This document shows, one piece after another, positions 13,328 through 23,829 of a stretch of 64,000 bases of DNA. This stretch comes from Ypsolopha sequella. Lineage: Eukaryota; Arthropoda; Insecta; Lepidoptera; Ypsolophidae. The notes under the pieces were generated by a model, which was not told the DNA's origin, searched no databases, and saw only the letters and a program-made list of their open reading frames with translations. The translations under genes and the position numbers were made by a program. The stretch spans positions 2,779,501 through 2,843,500 of the forward strand of contig OW203992.1 of the NCBI GenBank assembly GCA_934047225.1, in the 5' to 3' direction. The number at the start of each line of letters is the position of its first letter. Within the stretch, counting starts at the first letter, position 1.

Positions 13328-13818
13328 CCCTGCGTTCCGAAATAGAATTATTTCGCTAAAATCGATAACGAATGAATGAGGTGAATTGCTAATAATCCAT
13401 GAGTGAAGCAAATGCGTTCATTCATTCGTATGACTTTCGTGGCTCATGCGACGGAGGTGAGGCGATGTGAGCGTTGAACGGAATGGAATGTCAAATATTG
13501 TTTTCGCTCCATTATTTCAGCAGTTCAGATCAGACAAACCATAGTATATGTTTTATTCGGCTATGAGAGAAACAAATGAAAAGTCATGTGGAACTCTTCG
13601 TCGAAAAGGAAGAATTTATATGTAAATATTTTTTTTCGTCGCTATCTGAGTCTACGTTGAAGAACAGTGCTACAAACTCTTGTTCCATCACGATTCACGG
13701 CACTTTGACGAAATAAAATAAAATAATCGTACTGTATTCTGTGTTAAGAGGTTATGTTTAAGATGTATCTTTTTTAATGCGGTCCGAATCATAAGCTATC
13801 TTTCACATCGTTTGCTAG
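13328..13818. repeat. Tandem copy 1 of a ~490-bp MITE-related unit
   Basis: Starts with CCCTGCGTTCCGAAATAGAA, the end sequence of a MITE family also seen at 15999 and 29449. It is repeated almost base for base immediately downstream. No coding capacity. Confidence 0.75.
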
Positions 13819-14485
13819 CCCCGCGTTCCGAAATACAATTATTTCGCTAAAATCGATTACGAATGAATGAGGTGAATGGCTAATAATCCATGAGTGAAGC
13901 AAATGCGTTCATTCATTCGTATGACTTTCATGGCTCATGCGACGGAGGTGAGGCGATGTGAGCGTTGAACGGAATGGAATGTCAAAAATTGTTTTCGCTC
14001 CATTATTTCAGCAGTTCAGATCAGACAAACCATAGTATATGTTTTATTCGGCCATGAGAGAAACAAATGAAAAGTCGTGTGGAACTTTTCGTCGAAAAGG
14101 AAGAATTTATATGTATATATATTTTTTCGTCGCTATCTGAGTCTACGTTAAAGAACAGTGCTACAAACTCTTCTTGTTCCATCACGAATCACGGCACTTT
14201 GACGAAATAAAATCAAATAATCGTATTGTATTCTGTGATAAGAGGTTATGGTTAAGATGTATCTTTTTTAATGCGGTCCGAATCATAAGCTATCTTTCAC
14301 ATCGTTTGCTAGCTCACAAATTACGGACCAGTCATCGCTCACACTTTAATTCATTCATAGCTTTTATCTATGTAATTCTATTAGGGACCGCAGGGATAGT
14401 CACAAATTACGGACCAGTCATCGCTCACAATTTAATTCATTCATAGCTTTTATCGATGTAATTCTATTTCGGACCTCACGGTCAG
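13819..14485. repeat. Tandem copy 2 of the same unit plus partial third end
   Basis: Begins CCCCGCGTTCCGAAATACAA and follows copy 1 at high identity to about 14298. A doubled terminal segment then ends in TAATTCTATTAGGGACCGCAGGG (to 14396) and again in a degenerate copy near 14480, the reverse complement of the left end. This looks like an element with CCCTGCG ends that duplicated internally. Confidence 0.7.
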
Positions 14486-14956
14486 TCAGCACAGAACACA
14501 GTCACAGAACCACAGACCACATTTAGGTTTCGTTTCGAAACATGTTGATGTGATCGACGTGCGAAATTTCACTCGCTTATAAGAAAGAGACAAAGAGTAT
14601 GGTTGTCACGTAGAGCGGGTTATCAGGATTCATCACGCTCAGCTATCGTTGGTAAGTTGGTTATGTAAATCAACAGAATAAACCAAATAAACCTGTACGG
14701 ACTTTGGGACCGACCTCAGAATAAGGAACTTGGGTCTACGGGTCTACACCGATATTTGCCTGTTTTATATAGATTTTCTGCCGACTATTAGAGGTTATGT
14801 TTTGTCGCATAGTGATGTACTAAAGTCCGTGTGGCAAACTATCGAACATTGGTTCCCGCGGCAGCCGTGCATAAAGGATAATACCGCAGATTAATTGCAG
14901 CGCGAGTTAAAAGAACAATAATGCCGAATAAATATCGCTATATTTTTTTGTTACAG

Positions 14957-15363
14957 ATTTCCAAAAAGAGAAGAATTAAAAAGTGAATGGCTTAGACGAA
15001 TAATTAGACCAAATTGGGCAATTAATAAAAGGAGTCATATTTGTTCGAAACTCTTTACGCCGGATTCTTTTGGACCAAACGAAAATTTAAAATGGAGACG
15101 GTTAAAAGCAGATGCTTTACCGACGTTGTATTTACCAGATACAGACACATTGGTAACCTTTAAATTATTATGTATAATTGCATTATCAATCTTGTTTGTA
15201 GGTACGTGCTTGTACTATACTATAGTATATTAACTCCATAATTTTTCAATTTTAGGCAAGAGAACCAGTAACTATGGATGTCTGTGGTGTAGAAAAGTGC
15301 ATACTTCTATGTTCGCAAATCGTTCTGAAAGGCCTATTCAGAACTTGTACGTTACTTCCGTGA
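14957..15363 (+). pseudogene. THAP-domain exons 2-3 in E1 (degenerate)
   Basis: Exon 14957-15152 follows an acceptor (TTGTTACAG). Its frame begins with the last base of a split codon, then FPKREELKSEWLRRI, followed by HICSKLF and an LKADALPTLYLP tail. This is the second half of a THAP zinc finger (C2CH, then AVPT-like box). The final zinc-binding His of C-x2-H is Leu here (CSKL). A donor at 15153 and an acceptor at 15255 add exon 15256-15363, which runs 35 codons to TGA. Without the matching first exon and with the His lost, DNA binding is unlikely. Confidence 0.6.
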
Positions 15364-15732
15364 TCGACTTCACGAAGAAATTCCGCAGATCAAGACATTT
15401 TCGTACTTAGTGGTTGACAATAAAAGTACCTTGACAGGGTAGTTCTATCGTGAAATGAATTTTGGGAATGCTTATTGACTTGAACTGCGCATAATTTGAT
15501 TTCTTATTACTATTTATTAGGTATTTTAATCGTTCATTATTTTTATTAGTTATTATTCAAGACAAGTTGATGTTTATTTGATAGAAATAATAAAAAAATT
15601 GAAATGACCTCTGTAGCAATTGCGCTGTCATCGCGACATCAACGAACATCTATTTGATTGAGTTAAGAGGTGACTTAAAAAGTATCCACTTAAATAGTTT
15701 ACGGTTGTATCTCTGATACAAGCTACAGCATT

Positions 15733-16330
15733 TTTTGTACTAGAAACAAGCACAATTTGGACTTAACTTATGTACCTGCCTACGATATAGTAATTTGTAC
15801 TTAATAAAAAATATTATGCTAAACGAAAGATATCCTTTTATTAATTCCTTATTTACACAATATAACATGTGTCCCACTGGGGTAGACAGAGACCACTTTG
15901 CTATTAATTCTCTTGGCCTCCTTCTAAAGCAAGAGGGTGTCACCAAAAAGGTCGGTGCCTCCTGCATTCTCTTTTTTTTTCACACTTGGTACGATATACC
16001 CTGCGGTCCGAAATAGAATTACATAGATAAAAGCTATGAATGAATTGAAGTGTGAGCGATGACTGGTCCGTATTTTTTGTACTAGAAACAAGCACAATTT
16101 GGACTTAACTTATGTACCTGCCTATGATATAGTAATTTGTACTTAATAAAAAATATTATGCTAAACGAAAGATATCCTTTTATTAATTCCTTATTTACAC
16201 AATATAACATGTGTCCCACTGGGGTAGACAGAGACCACTTTGCTATTAATTCTCTTGGCCTCCTTCTAAAGCAAGAGGGTGTCACCAAAAAGGTCGGTGC
16301 CTCCTGCATTCTCTTTTTTTTCACACTTTG
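15733..16330. repeat. Local tandem duplication inside E1
   Basis: The stretch from TTTTTTGTACTAGAAACAAG to the T-rich CTCTTTTTTTTCACACTT occurs twice in direct orientation (about 15733-15990 and 16074-16330) with few differences. The copies are separated by the MITE fragment at 15999-16073. Confidence 0.8.
15999..16073. repeat. MITE fragment (CCCTGCGG family)
   Basis: Begins CCCTGCGGTCCGAAATAGAA and matches the ends of the unit at 13328-14485. It sits exactly at the junction of the duplication in E1. Confidence 0.6.
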
Positions 16331-16761
16331 ATACGATATAATGTGTGGTAAGCAGATTGGTCGTGGTTCATTTCGATTTGGTTTATTTATCGTAGTCAAA
16401 AATCGAAATCGTTACATCACTAGCAAAGCAACGAACTAGTGACAACCTACCTTATTAAGAAAAAACTAATACATATCCATCTCTCTCTAACGCACTAGAA
16501 TGTTGTAAGAAAATCAAGAATAGGTGTCTTTCTCCGCGTATTATTTTAGCCAGGCTTCTATTTGTATTCCTTATTCTGAGGGACCGACTATTGAAATTGA
16601 CGTTTATCCTTAGAGAATATACCAAAGCAGACGCCTTTAACAGGCGTTCCCCTCTGCCAAAGGTATGAGATTCTATATCTAACGCGTTATATAAAACTAG
16701 TTCAGCCGCCATTTCTGTCATACGATTCCCGAACGTCTTTGCATAAAGAGCTCCGAGAAAA

Positions 16762-16841
16762 ATGCCGTTTTGTGCTGTGTATGGGTGCAAAAAAATGTCT
16801 AACACATCAAATTTACAAAAAGATGGTGTTACATTTCACTT
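16762..16841 (+). pseudogene. Orphan THAP-domain first exon
   Basis: ATG at 16762 opens 26 codons starting MPFCAVYGCKK (zinc-ligand pair C-x4-C) and ending GVTFH, then stops two bases into a codon at a good donor (GTAAGTAT, 16842). This is the usual first-exon layout of insect THAP proteins. No matching plus-strand second exon follows before 17414, because E2 inserted in this intron. Whether the rest of the gene lies beyond 29703 could not be established. May be the 5' end of a disrupted THAP gene. Confidence 0.55.
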
Positions 16842-16938
16842 GTAAGTATATTTTTGGTTATTTCATTCGTAATTTACTCATATCCAACATTTTTGAAAAT
16901 GTATAAAATTCATATTTGGCGCCATAACTTCTTCACGA

Positions 16939-16997
16939 TGACGTAGGCGTACTCCCTACGAGACTAACGTAGTCTCGTAGGGAGTACGCCTACGTCA
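16939..16997. repeat. Perfect 28-bp palindrome with a 3-base loop
   Basis: Arms 16939-16966 and 16970-16997 are exact reverse complements (TGACGTAGGCGTACTCCC..), separated by ACG. It could form a strong hairpin, or be two fused element ends. Confidence 0.95.
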
Positions 16998-18602
16998 CGA
17001 TTCAGGAATGCGCCGCAGTGAGACTATTTTTGGTGTTGCCAACTACTACAAAAAATTACCTAGAAATTCATCAATACCTTAACATTAATTCACCTTAACT
17101 TAATTTTTGTGTTATATGCTACTATTTCATAAAGTGTACAGCCAAATTTAAGTGTTTATATTTTTCTTGTACCGAATCCACTGTTATTTTTATTTTTCTA
17201 AAACTAATTTCAATTTATTCATCGTACGCAGCAATATAAGCAATAGTTAATTAATATTTTTACTGAAAATATTACTAAATCTATTATAAATCTACTTGCT
17301 CAAAAAATTCAACAACCATTTTTTTACTAAAACTTAAGAATTTAATTTTTAGGTAAATTCAATTTACCTAAAAATCAGAACTTAAAAATAACAACACAAT
17401 AGTCTCGCTAAATAGTCTCGCTCTCAGAATAAGGAATACAAATAGAAGCCTGGCTAAAATAATACGCGGAGAAAGACACCTATCCTTGATTTTCTTACGA
17501 CATTCTAGTGCGTTAGAGAGAGATTGATATGTAATTTTTAGATTAGTTTTTTCTTAATTAGGTAGGTTGTCACTAGTTCGTTGCTTTGCTAGTGATGTAA
17601 CAATGTCGATTTTTGACTACGATAAATAAACCAAATCGAAATGAACCACAACCAATCTGCTTACCACACATTATATCTTATCAAAATGTGAAAAAAAAGA
17701 GAATGCAGGAGGCACCGACCTTTCTGGTGACATCCTCTTTCTTTGGAAGGAGGCCAAGAGAATTAATAGCAAAGTGGTCTCTGTCTACCCCAGTGGGACA
17801 CATGTTATATTGTGTAAATAAGGAATTAATAATAAAAGGATATCTTTCGTTTAGCATAATATTTTTTATTAAGTACAAAGTACTATATCGTAGGCAGGTA
17901 GGTACATAAGTTAAGTCCAAAATTGTGCTTGTTTCTAGTACAAAAAATGCTTTAGCTTGTATCAGAGATACAACCGTAAACTATTTAAGTGGATACTTTT
18001 TAAGTCGTCTCTTAACTCAATTAAATAGATGTTCGTTGATGTCGCGTCTTTGTTCAATCAAGGAGGAAGGAATTAATCGCAACAATAGAAATCATAATAA
18101 TCATAGACTTATAGGATTCGTAAAATTTAATAATATTATGTAAATGATGAGCGATGACAGCGCAATTACTGCAGAGGTAATTTCAATTTTTTTATTATTT
18201 GTATCAAATGAACATCAACTTATCTTGAATAATAACTAATAACGAATAATTAACGATTAAAATAATTAATAACCTGTAATAAGAAATCAAATTATGCGCA
18301 GTTCAAGTCAATAAGCATTCCCAAAATTCATTTCACGATAGAACAACCCTGTCAAAGTACTTTTATTGTCAACCACTAAGTACGAAAATGTCTTGATCTG
18401 CGGAATTTCTTCGTGAAGTCGATCACGGAATTAACGTAAAAGTTCTGAACAGGCCTTTCAGAACGATTTGCGAACATAGAAGTAGGTATGCACTTTTCAA
18501 CCACAGACATCCATAGGTACTGGTTCTGTTCCTAAAATTGAAAAATTATCGAGTTAATATACTATAGTATAGTACCAGCACGTACCTACGTACCGCACGT
18601 AT

Positions 18603-19067
18603 TGTAAGATTATAAATTATTCTGGGATATATCATAAGTAAGTAATATAAGATCTTAGTTATTTTGAGATGTATTATTTGTTAGTTGTTATATTTGCTGC
18701 TAAAAATGTTAGTACAAGTCAAGAAGGTATTGATAAGGTAACTTCCGTTTTGTTATTTGATTCAATTTAAATGTTTGAAATATATGGTAACCTTTATAAA
18801 TATCAGTACCATTTATCGAATTTGTCAACATAAATTTTATAATAATTTATGGTATTTAAAATATTTTGTTAGTAGTTGTGTTGATTTTTGTGGTTGCTTC
18901 CGAATGATGTCACTGTGGAGGGAAGATAGGATATAAATACAAGTTGAATTCGCAGTGACATCATTCTCTTGCTAACACAGTCGTAGGCAGAAACTCTGCC
19001 GAATAAAATTCTGGTAGTCAAAACCTACATTTATTACTTTTATTTCCGTACTTCCCGCCATCTTTTA
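18603..19067 (+). repeat. 5' LTR (465 bp)
   Basis: Starts TGTAAGATTATAAATTATTC and ends CGCCATCTTTTA. It has the same length as the 3' LTR and I found no difference by eye. TATA-like ATATAAATA at 18930 lies between the arms of a perfect 14-bp inverted repeat (18902-18915, 18953-18966). AATAAA at 19002 is a likely R-region polyadenylation signal. Confidence 0.9.
18902..18966. promoter_or_regulatory. Inverted repeat bracketing the LTR TATA box
   Basis: GAATGATGTCACTG and its exact complement CAGTGACATCATTC are separated by 37 bp containing GATATAAATA. The arms include TGATGTCA/TGACATCA, near the CRE/ATF octamer. The same structure is at 26355-26419 in the 3' LTR. Function inferred. Confidence 0.5.
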
Positions 19068-19093
19068 TCAGAAGTGCGAAAAAAGGACCCGTA

Positions 19094-19420
19094 ATGGAGG
19101 GAAACGAAAATTTTAATCCATGTGGCCGACGTTCTCGGTCTAAAAAGCGTCGCCATCGTGCCCATAGTACGAGAAGTGAGTGTTCTATCGAGTCTGATAC
19201 AACTAAGTTGAAGAACAGGCAGCCTAAAACATCCAAAAAGAAGAGAAAAAAACATCGAGGGGGCATTGGTGGCAATACAATCGATGGATGGGTCGTCGAG
19301 GAGGAATCTGGACTATCCAAAAAGGCGAGCAAAGTTTTATTTTCATATATTTGGACATTGCTAGGCATATTCTCGGTCACAATATTAGACCCCTGCCTAC
19401 CCTCTTTATTTTTATTGTGA
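19094..19420 (+). CDS. Small basic ORF downstream of the 5' LTR (possible gag leader)
   Basis: 108 codons starting 27 bp after the 5' LTR. The first ~55 residues are very basic (RRSRSKKRRHRAHS, KKSKKKRKKHRGG-type runs) and Ser-rich; the end is hydrophobic. It lies where gag would normally begin. The main gag frame is open back to 20300, directly after TTTTGACAG, which could be a splice acceptor. So this may be a first gag exon, or a separate small frame. No family recognised. Confidence 0.35.
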   Translation: MEGNENFNPCGRRSRSKKRRHRAHSTRSECSIESDTTKLKNRQPKTSKKKRKKHRGGIGGNTIDGWVVEEESGLSKKASKVLFSYIWTLLGIFSVTILDPCLPSLFLL

Positions 19421-20299
19421 TTAGTATAAAACATGCTTGGTTTAGAAGTTGAAATAATTTGCAGTCTTTGTTAAGGCACGTCCCAGTAAAATGCTGTGAT
19501 TAGCCGTGTCTTGTTTCCTTATAACTAAGTGGATAAAAATAAATTAAGAAATAAAACACTAATTTAAAATATCTTGCCGTGTAGTTACCACATACAGATA
19601 TTTTTTTTCTCCTACCTTACAAATATATTAAACTGACTGAAGATAAAAATAATTACTGATTGCATTCTCAAATTGATGCTGTTTATTTTAGAACAATGCG
19701 ATAATGATTAGACAACTTAATAAATGGTTTGTCCGTTTTAATTAAAATAAATAAATAAATAATAACTAAAATTAATTTGTGCTATCCAGAAACATAGCGA
19801 TGTGGACGTCATTCAAGGTAATTTTCGTCGATATTGTACATTCGAATTGATAATCTAGGTCATGGAGGCGCTGAAATGGAATTGGTGCCTAATTGCAAGA
19901 GTTTGAAACTGTCATGTGTGTTTTATTTTTAATTGGTCACTTGTAGTATCCTTAAATAATTTAAAGGATACGTTGTGTTTAAGATTGTATATTCACAGAC
20001 AATTGTAGGGTCTTTTCAACGTAATTGAGCGGTCAAATATAAAAGGTTTGCTTATCTTTATGTTTTTATGCGTATGTTAACGTAACAGTTATCGCCATAT
20101 TTATGCGTTGGTAAAGATGAGTACTTGTATAGTTTTAGGCCCAGTCGGTGTTTATTGATAATTAATTAATTTGGAATTCTCAAGTTATTTCGTTAAAAAA
20201 ATCTTAAATCACTTGTCGTAACCCCCGTAAAAACTACCTTCAAATTGATATTTAAAAAAAAAAATGTCTTTACGATATAATGATACTTGGGTGTTTTGA
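19421..20299. other. Non-coding leader of the LTR element
   Basis: AT-rich with no supported frame between the small basic ORF and gag. It ends in a TTTTGACAG motif that could serve as a splice acceptor. Confidence 0.4.
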
Positions 20300-20383
20300 C
20301 AGTTTGGGATAGAAACTGGAGATAACATCGCTTCAACATCGTCTCCGAGACAGCAAGCGCTTGGTATTGCACAACTTCTGCCG

Positions 20384-21937
20384 ATGGGTATAGTACAGGA
20401 GGCTACGATTCCAGTACCGGAGCACCAACAACAACAACCTGCTTTAGTGACGCCACAACAGCGAGAAGTGAGTCAGAACAGTTTAAATAACGTGTCCAGT
20501 GATTCTAGTAAGATGCTCATTAATGTTAGTGAATTTTCACAATTGTTACAAACGGTGTTACAGCCCAATATGAAAGGTATAACATTCAATACAAATATGG
20601 TACCAGCTTTTGACCCAACACAAAAGAATCAAAGAATAGGTAGTTGGTTGGCTAAGGTTAATGAATGTGCGAAAATCTATAAATGGACTGACGAACAGAC
20701 AATACATTTTGCCCTGCCGAAATTAGAAGGGCATGCTCAAAAATGGTATGAAGGTCTTCAGTCTATTTTGCTTACATGGAGTGAGTGGCAGGAGCGATTG
20801 ATTAGAGCATTCCCTTCAGAGAGCAATTATGCGAGTTTGCTAATGGAAATGTTAGAAAGACGTATGAGAATAGGAGAATCTATTGATGATTACTATTACG
20901 ATAAAACTCTACTCCTTAATGCCTGCGATATTAAAGGGAAAAAGGCGGTAGATTGTTTAGTTCATGGAATAGATGAGCGCATTATTAGGGCAGGTGCTTC
21001 ATCAGCAAGATTGAACGATCCCGAAGATTTACTAAAGTTTCTCAAAGATCTTTGTAAAGAATCACATAATAAACCTTTTAAACCACGAACAAATGTAAAC
21101 GTGTCTAGTGAGATCATTTGCCATAAATGTCACAGAGCAGGTCATCGCGCGGCACAGTGTCGCAGTCATAGATCAGAAGTTACGTGTTTTAATTGCAAAG
21201 AAAAGGGACACATCTCCACAGAATGTATTAAACCTAAAGTTAAATGCGAAACTTGTCAACGAATTGGTCACAAGTCCGTAGATTGTAATCAAAACAAAAG
21301 TTTGAGCACTCACAAGCTTTTCGAAAAAAAAATAACGATGGTAACTAGAACCAATACAGACTCAAAGTACTTCAGAAATGTCGTCATTAATGGGATCATC
21401 AAAACTGAAGGTTTTATTGACGTTGGGAGTGATTGTACACAGATTCTACAAGATTTAGTTGAAAATAACTTATTATGCAAATTTGATGACAAATTGCCAA
21501 TAAAACGTGGGTTTGGTAACGCGGCGTACATTCCACTAGGTAAAACTAAAATTAACTTGTGCATTGGGGAGATTACCGCTGAAATCGAACCGTTTATAGT
21601 TGATTCATCATACTTATTCACTCCTCTACTGATCGGACAGGAATTCGCTGGGAGACCGGACGTTCTTGTTGTAAAAACAAACGACAAGCTAGACATTCTA
21701 AAGCATCTCCAACAGGACTTTCAGGCATTACCAGTAGAAGTTCATGAAAGATTTGTTCTTAGGATTGTTTCGGATGCAACTGTAGATACAATGAATTTAA
21801 TTGATTGTGCTAAATCAGATAAAAAATCATGTGATATTTTAGTAGAGGGTAGTACAAGAAGTCATCCGAAGTCCGAATATTGTATAATGGAGAAAATAAA
21901 CGAGTTGCTTGTAAAATCGCTGTGTATAATCTCTTGA
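20384..21937 (+). CDS. gag: Gag-protease polyprotein of the LTR element
   Basis: Open 517-codon frame (also open upstream to 20300). Residues ~60-230 resemble a retrotransposon Gag capsid region (WLAKVNECAKIYKWTDEQTI, LEGHAQKWYEGL). Three CCHC zinc knuckles follow: CHKCHRAGHRAAQC, CFNCKEKGHISTEC and CETCQRIGHKSVDC, which bind the RNA genome. A retropepsin-like region continues (VVINGIIKTEGFIDVGSDCTQ). The catalytic Asp-Thr/Ser-Gly is Asp-Val-Gly, so the protease is probably inactive. The frame ends with TGA before RT. The intact gag contrasts with the broken pol. Confidence 0.85.
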   Translation: MGIVQEATIPVPEHQQQQPALVTPQQREVSQNSLNNVSSDSSKMLINVSEFSQLLQTVLQPNMKGITFNTNMVPAFDPTQKNQRIGSWLAKVNECAKIYKWTDEQTIHFALPKLEGHAQKWYEGLQSILLTWSEWQERLIRAFPSESNYASLLMEMLERRMRIGESIDDYYYDKTLLLNACDIKGKKAVDCLVHGIDERIIRAGASSARLNDPEDLLKFLKDLCKESHNKPFKPRTNVNVSSEIICHKCHRAGHRAAQCRSHRSEVTCFNCKEKGHISTECIKPKVKCETCQRIGHKSVDCNQNKSLSTHKLFEKKITMVTRTNTDSKYFRNVVINGIIKTEGFIDVGSDCTQILQDLVENNLLCKFDDKLPIKRGFGNAAYIPLGKTKINLCIGEITAEIEPFIVDSSYLFTPLLIGQEFAGRPDVLVVKTNDKLDILKHLQQDFQALPVEVHERFVLRIVSDATVDTMNLIDCAKSDKKSCDILVEGSTRSHPKSEYCIMEKINELLVKSLCIIS

Positions 21938-22149
21938 CTGAACTACTTTTATTAAACAAAAGGTCAGTTTTGGTTCGCGCTCACACTATCACGAAAGAGT
22001 GCTCCGGATATAGACAACTTCTCTTTTGTTATAAGATAACAAATTGCTCTTTTTTTTCTACTTTTACACAAATTAATAGATCCAATGTTCAAATAAATTC
22101 CAACTTTTCGGAAGAGCAAATAACTTTTGTTGGTAATTTGATGAATTGT

Positions 22150-22690
22150 GTCTAAACCCCAGTATCACATGGACCTTATCGATTAAGTTATATAGAACGG
22201 GAGACTGTTCGTGACATGGTGAAAGAATTAATCATAGCATTTCAGAGGAGTCAAACTCTTCTTATGCAAGCCCCATCATATTTGTTACTAAGAAAACTGG
22301 AGGATACCGGTTATGCGTTGATTTCAGGCCAAAATAAAAGCCGTTGAACTGTTTCTAACGCCTAAAAACGTATAAGAAATTAGGCAGTTTGTTGGGTAGA
22401 CCTTTGACAGATTTAACTCGAAAGAATTGTTATTGGATAAGGAAAACCGAACAACAAAACGCGTTTGAACATCTCAAGCAGGCTTTGATTCACAGACCAT
22501 TGTTAGGGTTGTATAACTATAAAAATGAGACTTTCCTACACATGGACGCGAGCAAACATGGATTAGCAGGCATTTTAATGCAAAAAGAAAATGAATCCGC
22601 TCCCCTCAAACCTATCGCATACTTTAATAGAAATACTACAATGAGGGGTTTTCAAAGTCAAATTAAAAAAGAAAAAGTAGTACCGAACGA
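22150..22690 (+). pseudogene. Remnant of RT and RNase H (5' part)
   Basis: An RT N-terminus is readable (GPYRLSYIERETVRDMVKELI) up to about 22335, with a VDFR-like end and stops. The frame then jumps at ~22380 to the RT-RNase H linker (FEHLKQALIHRPLLGLY) and RNase H (FLHMDASKHGLAGILMQ, KPIAYFNR). The whole RT palm with its Y-x-D-D motif is absent, so this is an internal deletion as well as frameshifts. Interrupted at 22691 by a MITE. Confidence 0.8.
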
Positions 22691-23072
22691 CACAATAGAT
22701 GGCGCAGCCTGTACTAAAAGTGTCAAAAAAGTCTTCCGGGCAACACTGGATTCTTTTGATTTTGACACTTCTTCTTTGCTTCTTTCTTTTTTATGGTCAA
22801 TCCATGCCTCAAATGTATTATTGCTAAGATACATTGTTCTTTCCGTAATTAGTTAAACTGTGTGTTCCTATATTTTTACAATTTTAGCTACAACGCATGG
22901 GCTGACCATGTTGAAAGTTGAATGAAATACCAAGCTATTAACGTAAGTAATATAGATAGAAAACAACATTGTTGGATTTAACAATTGAATTGACAATTTT
23001 TATCTTGCTGCCCACAGATTAAAAAATAATCTTTGCTTTTTGACACTTGAAAGCAAGGTAACGCCATCTGTG
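22691..23072. repeat. MITE inserted in the RNase H region
   Basis: About 380 bp with inverted ends CACAATAGATGGCGCAG and GTAACGCCATCTGTG, plus inner AAAGTGTCAAAAAAG and CTTTTTGACACTT. RNase H sequence resumes after it at ~23104. Confidence 0.7.
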
Positions 23073-23103
23073 TTTACTTCTGAAAGCTTGATCAAGTTCA
23101 GTC

Positions 23104-23520
23104 TGGAAAACCGCTCATTGACGAGCAGAATTATCACGCGTACGAGTTAGAAACATTAGTAGTTATAGCGTTGCTTCAGTGTTTTCGAGTTTACTTGTTG
23201 GGAATAAAATTTGCGTAACTATTGTGAGTTGAATTCATAATTACGTTTTCACAACGAATTTGAAAGGAATTCGAAACATGTCGCGTATCGCGAAATAAAT
23301 TCATGTACCCTAAGTCGATCCGCCGTTATACTTAATTAATAAAATTTACTTTGTTATCGGATTGTTTTGCATTACGAGGCACGGTGGCCAGGCGAGATCT
23401 TGTTCCTCAAATAGCAAGATGGTTGATAACTATCAGGAATTTAACTTTAGAATAGAGTATAAGCCTGGTAAATGTATGTTCCACGTTGAAGCGTTGAGCA
23501 GGAACGCTATACCTTATGGG
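23104..23520 (+). pseudogene. RNase H end and connection region of pol
   Basis: Reads DEQNYHAYELETLVVIALLQ then CFRVYLLG (the usual RNase H end of gypsy-like pol). An unrelated ~165-bp stretch follows. Then FNFRIEYKPGKCMFHVEALSRN (23430-23510), the conserved connection between RNase H and integrase. Several frames and stops. Confidence 0.75.
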
Positions 23521-23829
23521 TTGGATGCAACGCTCGATTCTATGCCCTGTGTATTAAAAATAACACAAGAAGATTGGTTATTAAGCTTACAAATAAATAA
23601 TACTGAATTACAACGTATTAAGATAAAGATTATTCGGAGTAAAGAAGAATTTCCTCATAAAAAAAATATATATATTTCGAGTTATAGGTGACGAATTGAA
23701 ATGGGTAATATACACGATGTAAACTAAATCATGTGTAAAATAAATAGACTTTTTGTTCCCGAAAATGAAAAGTTTTGTTACAAAGTACGTTCGACAGCAA
23801 AGAGCCAAGTGGGCCAAAAGAAGGCCATT

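Larger units (their letters stand above)
14707..16588 (+). mobile_element. P-element-like THAP transposon E1 (with target-site duplications)
   Basis: The element body is 14715-16580, with terminal inverted repeat CTCAGAATAAGGAA on the left and its complement on the right. It is flanked by the perfect 8-bp duplication GGACCGAC (14707-14714 and 16581-16588). Eight-base duplications plus a THAP domain are the hallmarks of P-element-type transposons. It carries a THAP second exon (14957-15152) and a third exon (15256-15363), but its first exon is missing because homology to E2 begins only at 14744. About 250-330 bp near the right end is duplicated around a MITE fragment. No DDE catalytic domain can be read, so it is a non-autonomous remnant. 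Confidence 0.72.
16589..17414. other. Spacer between the two P-like elements, with an orphan THAP first exon
   Basis: This is the original target DNA lying between E1 and E2. It contains the THAP first exon at 16762-16841, a perfect 28-bp palindrome at 16939-16997, and AT-rich sequence. Confidence 0.6.

Noticed and set aside
15740..17920. Repeated ~75-105 codon frames around PTFLVTPSCFRRRPRELIAK
   Set aside because: They fall in the repeated arms of E1/E2 on both strands, lack a known domain, and arise from one non-coding repeat read several times.
22691..23072. Frame continuing from RNase H into SVKKVFRATLDSFDFDTSS
   Set aside because: This is the inserted MITE read through, not pol sequence.
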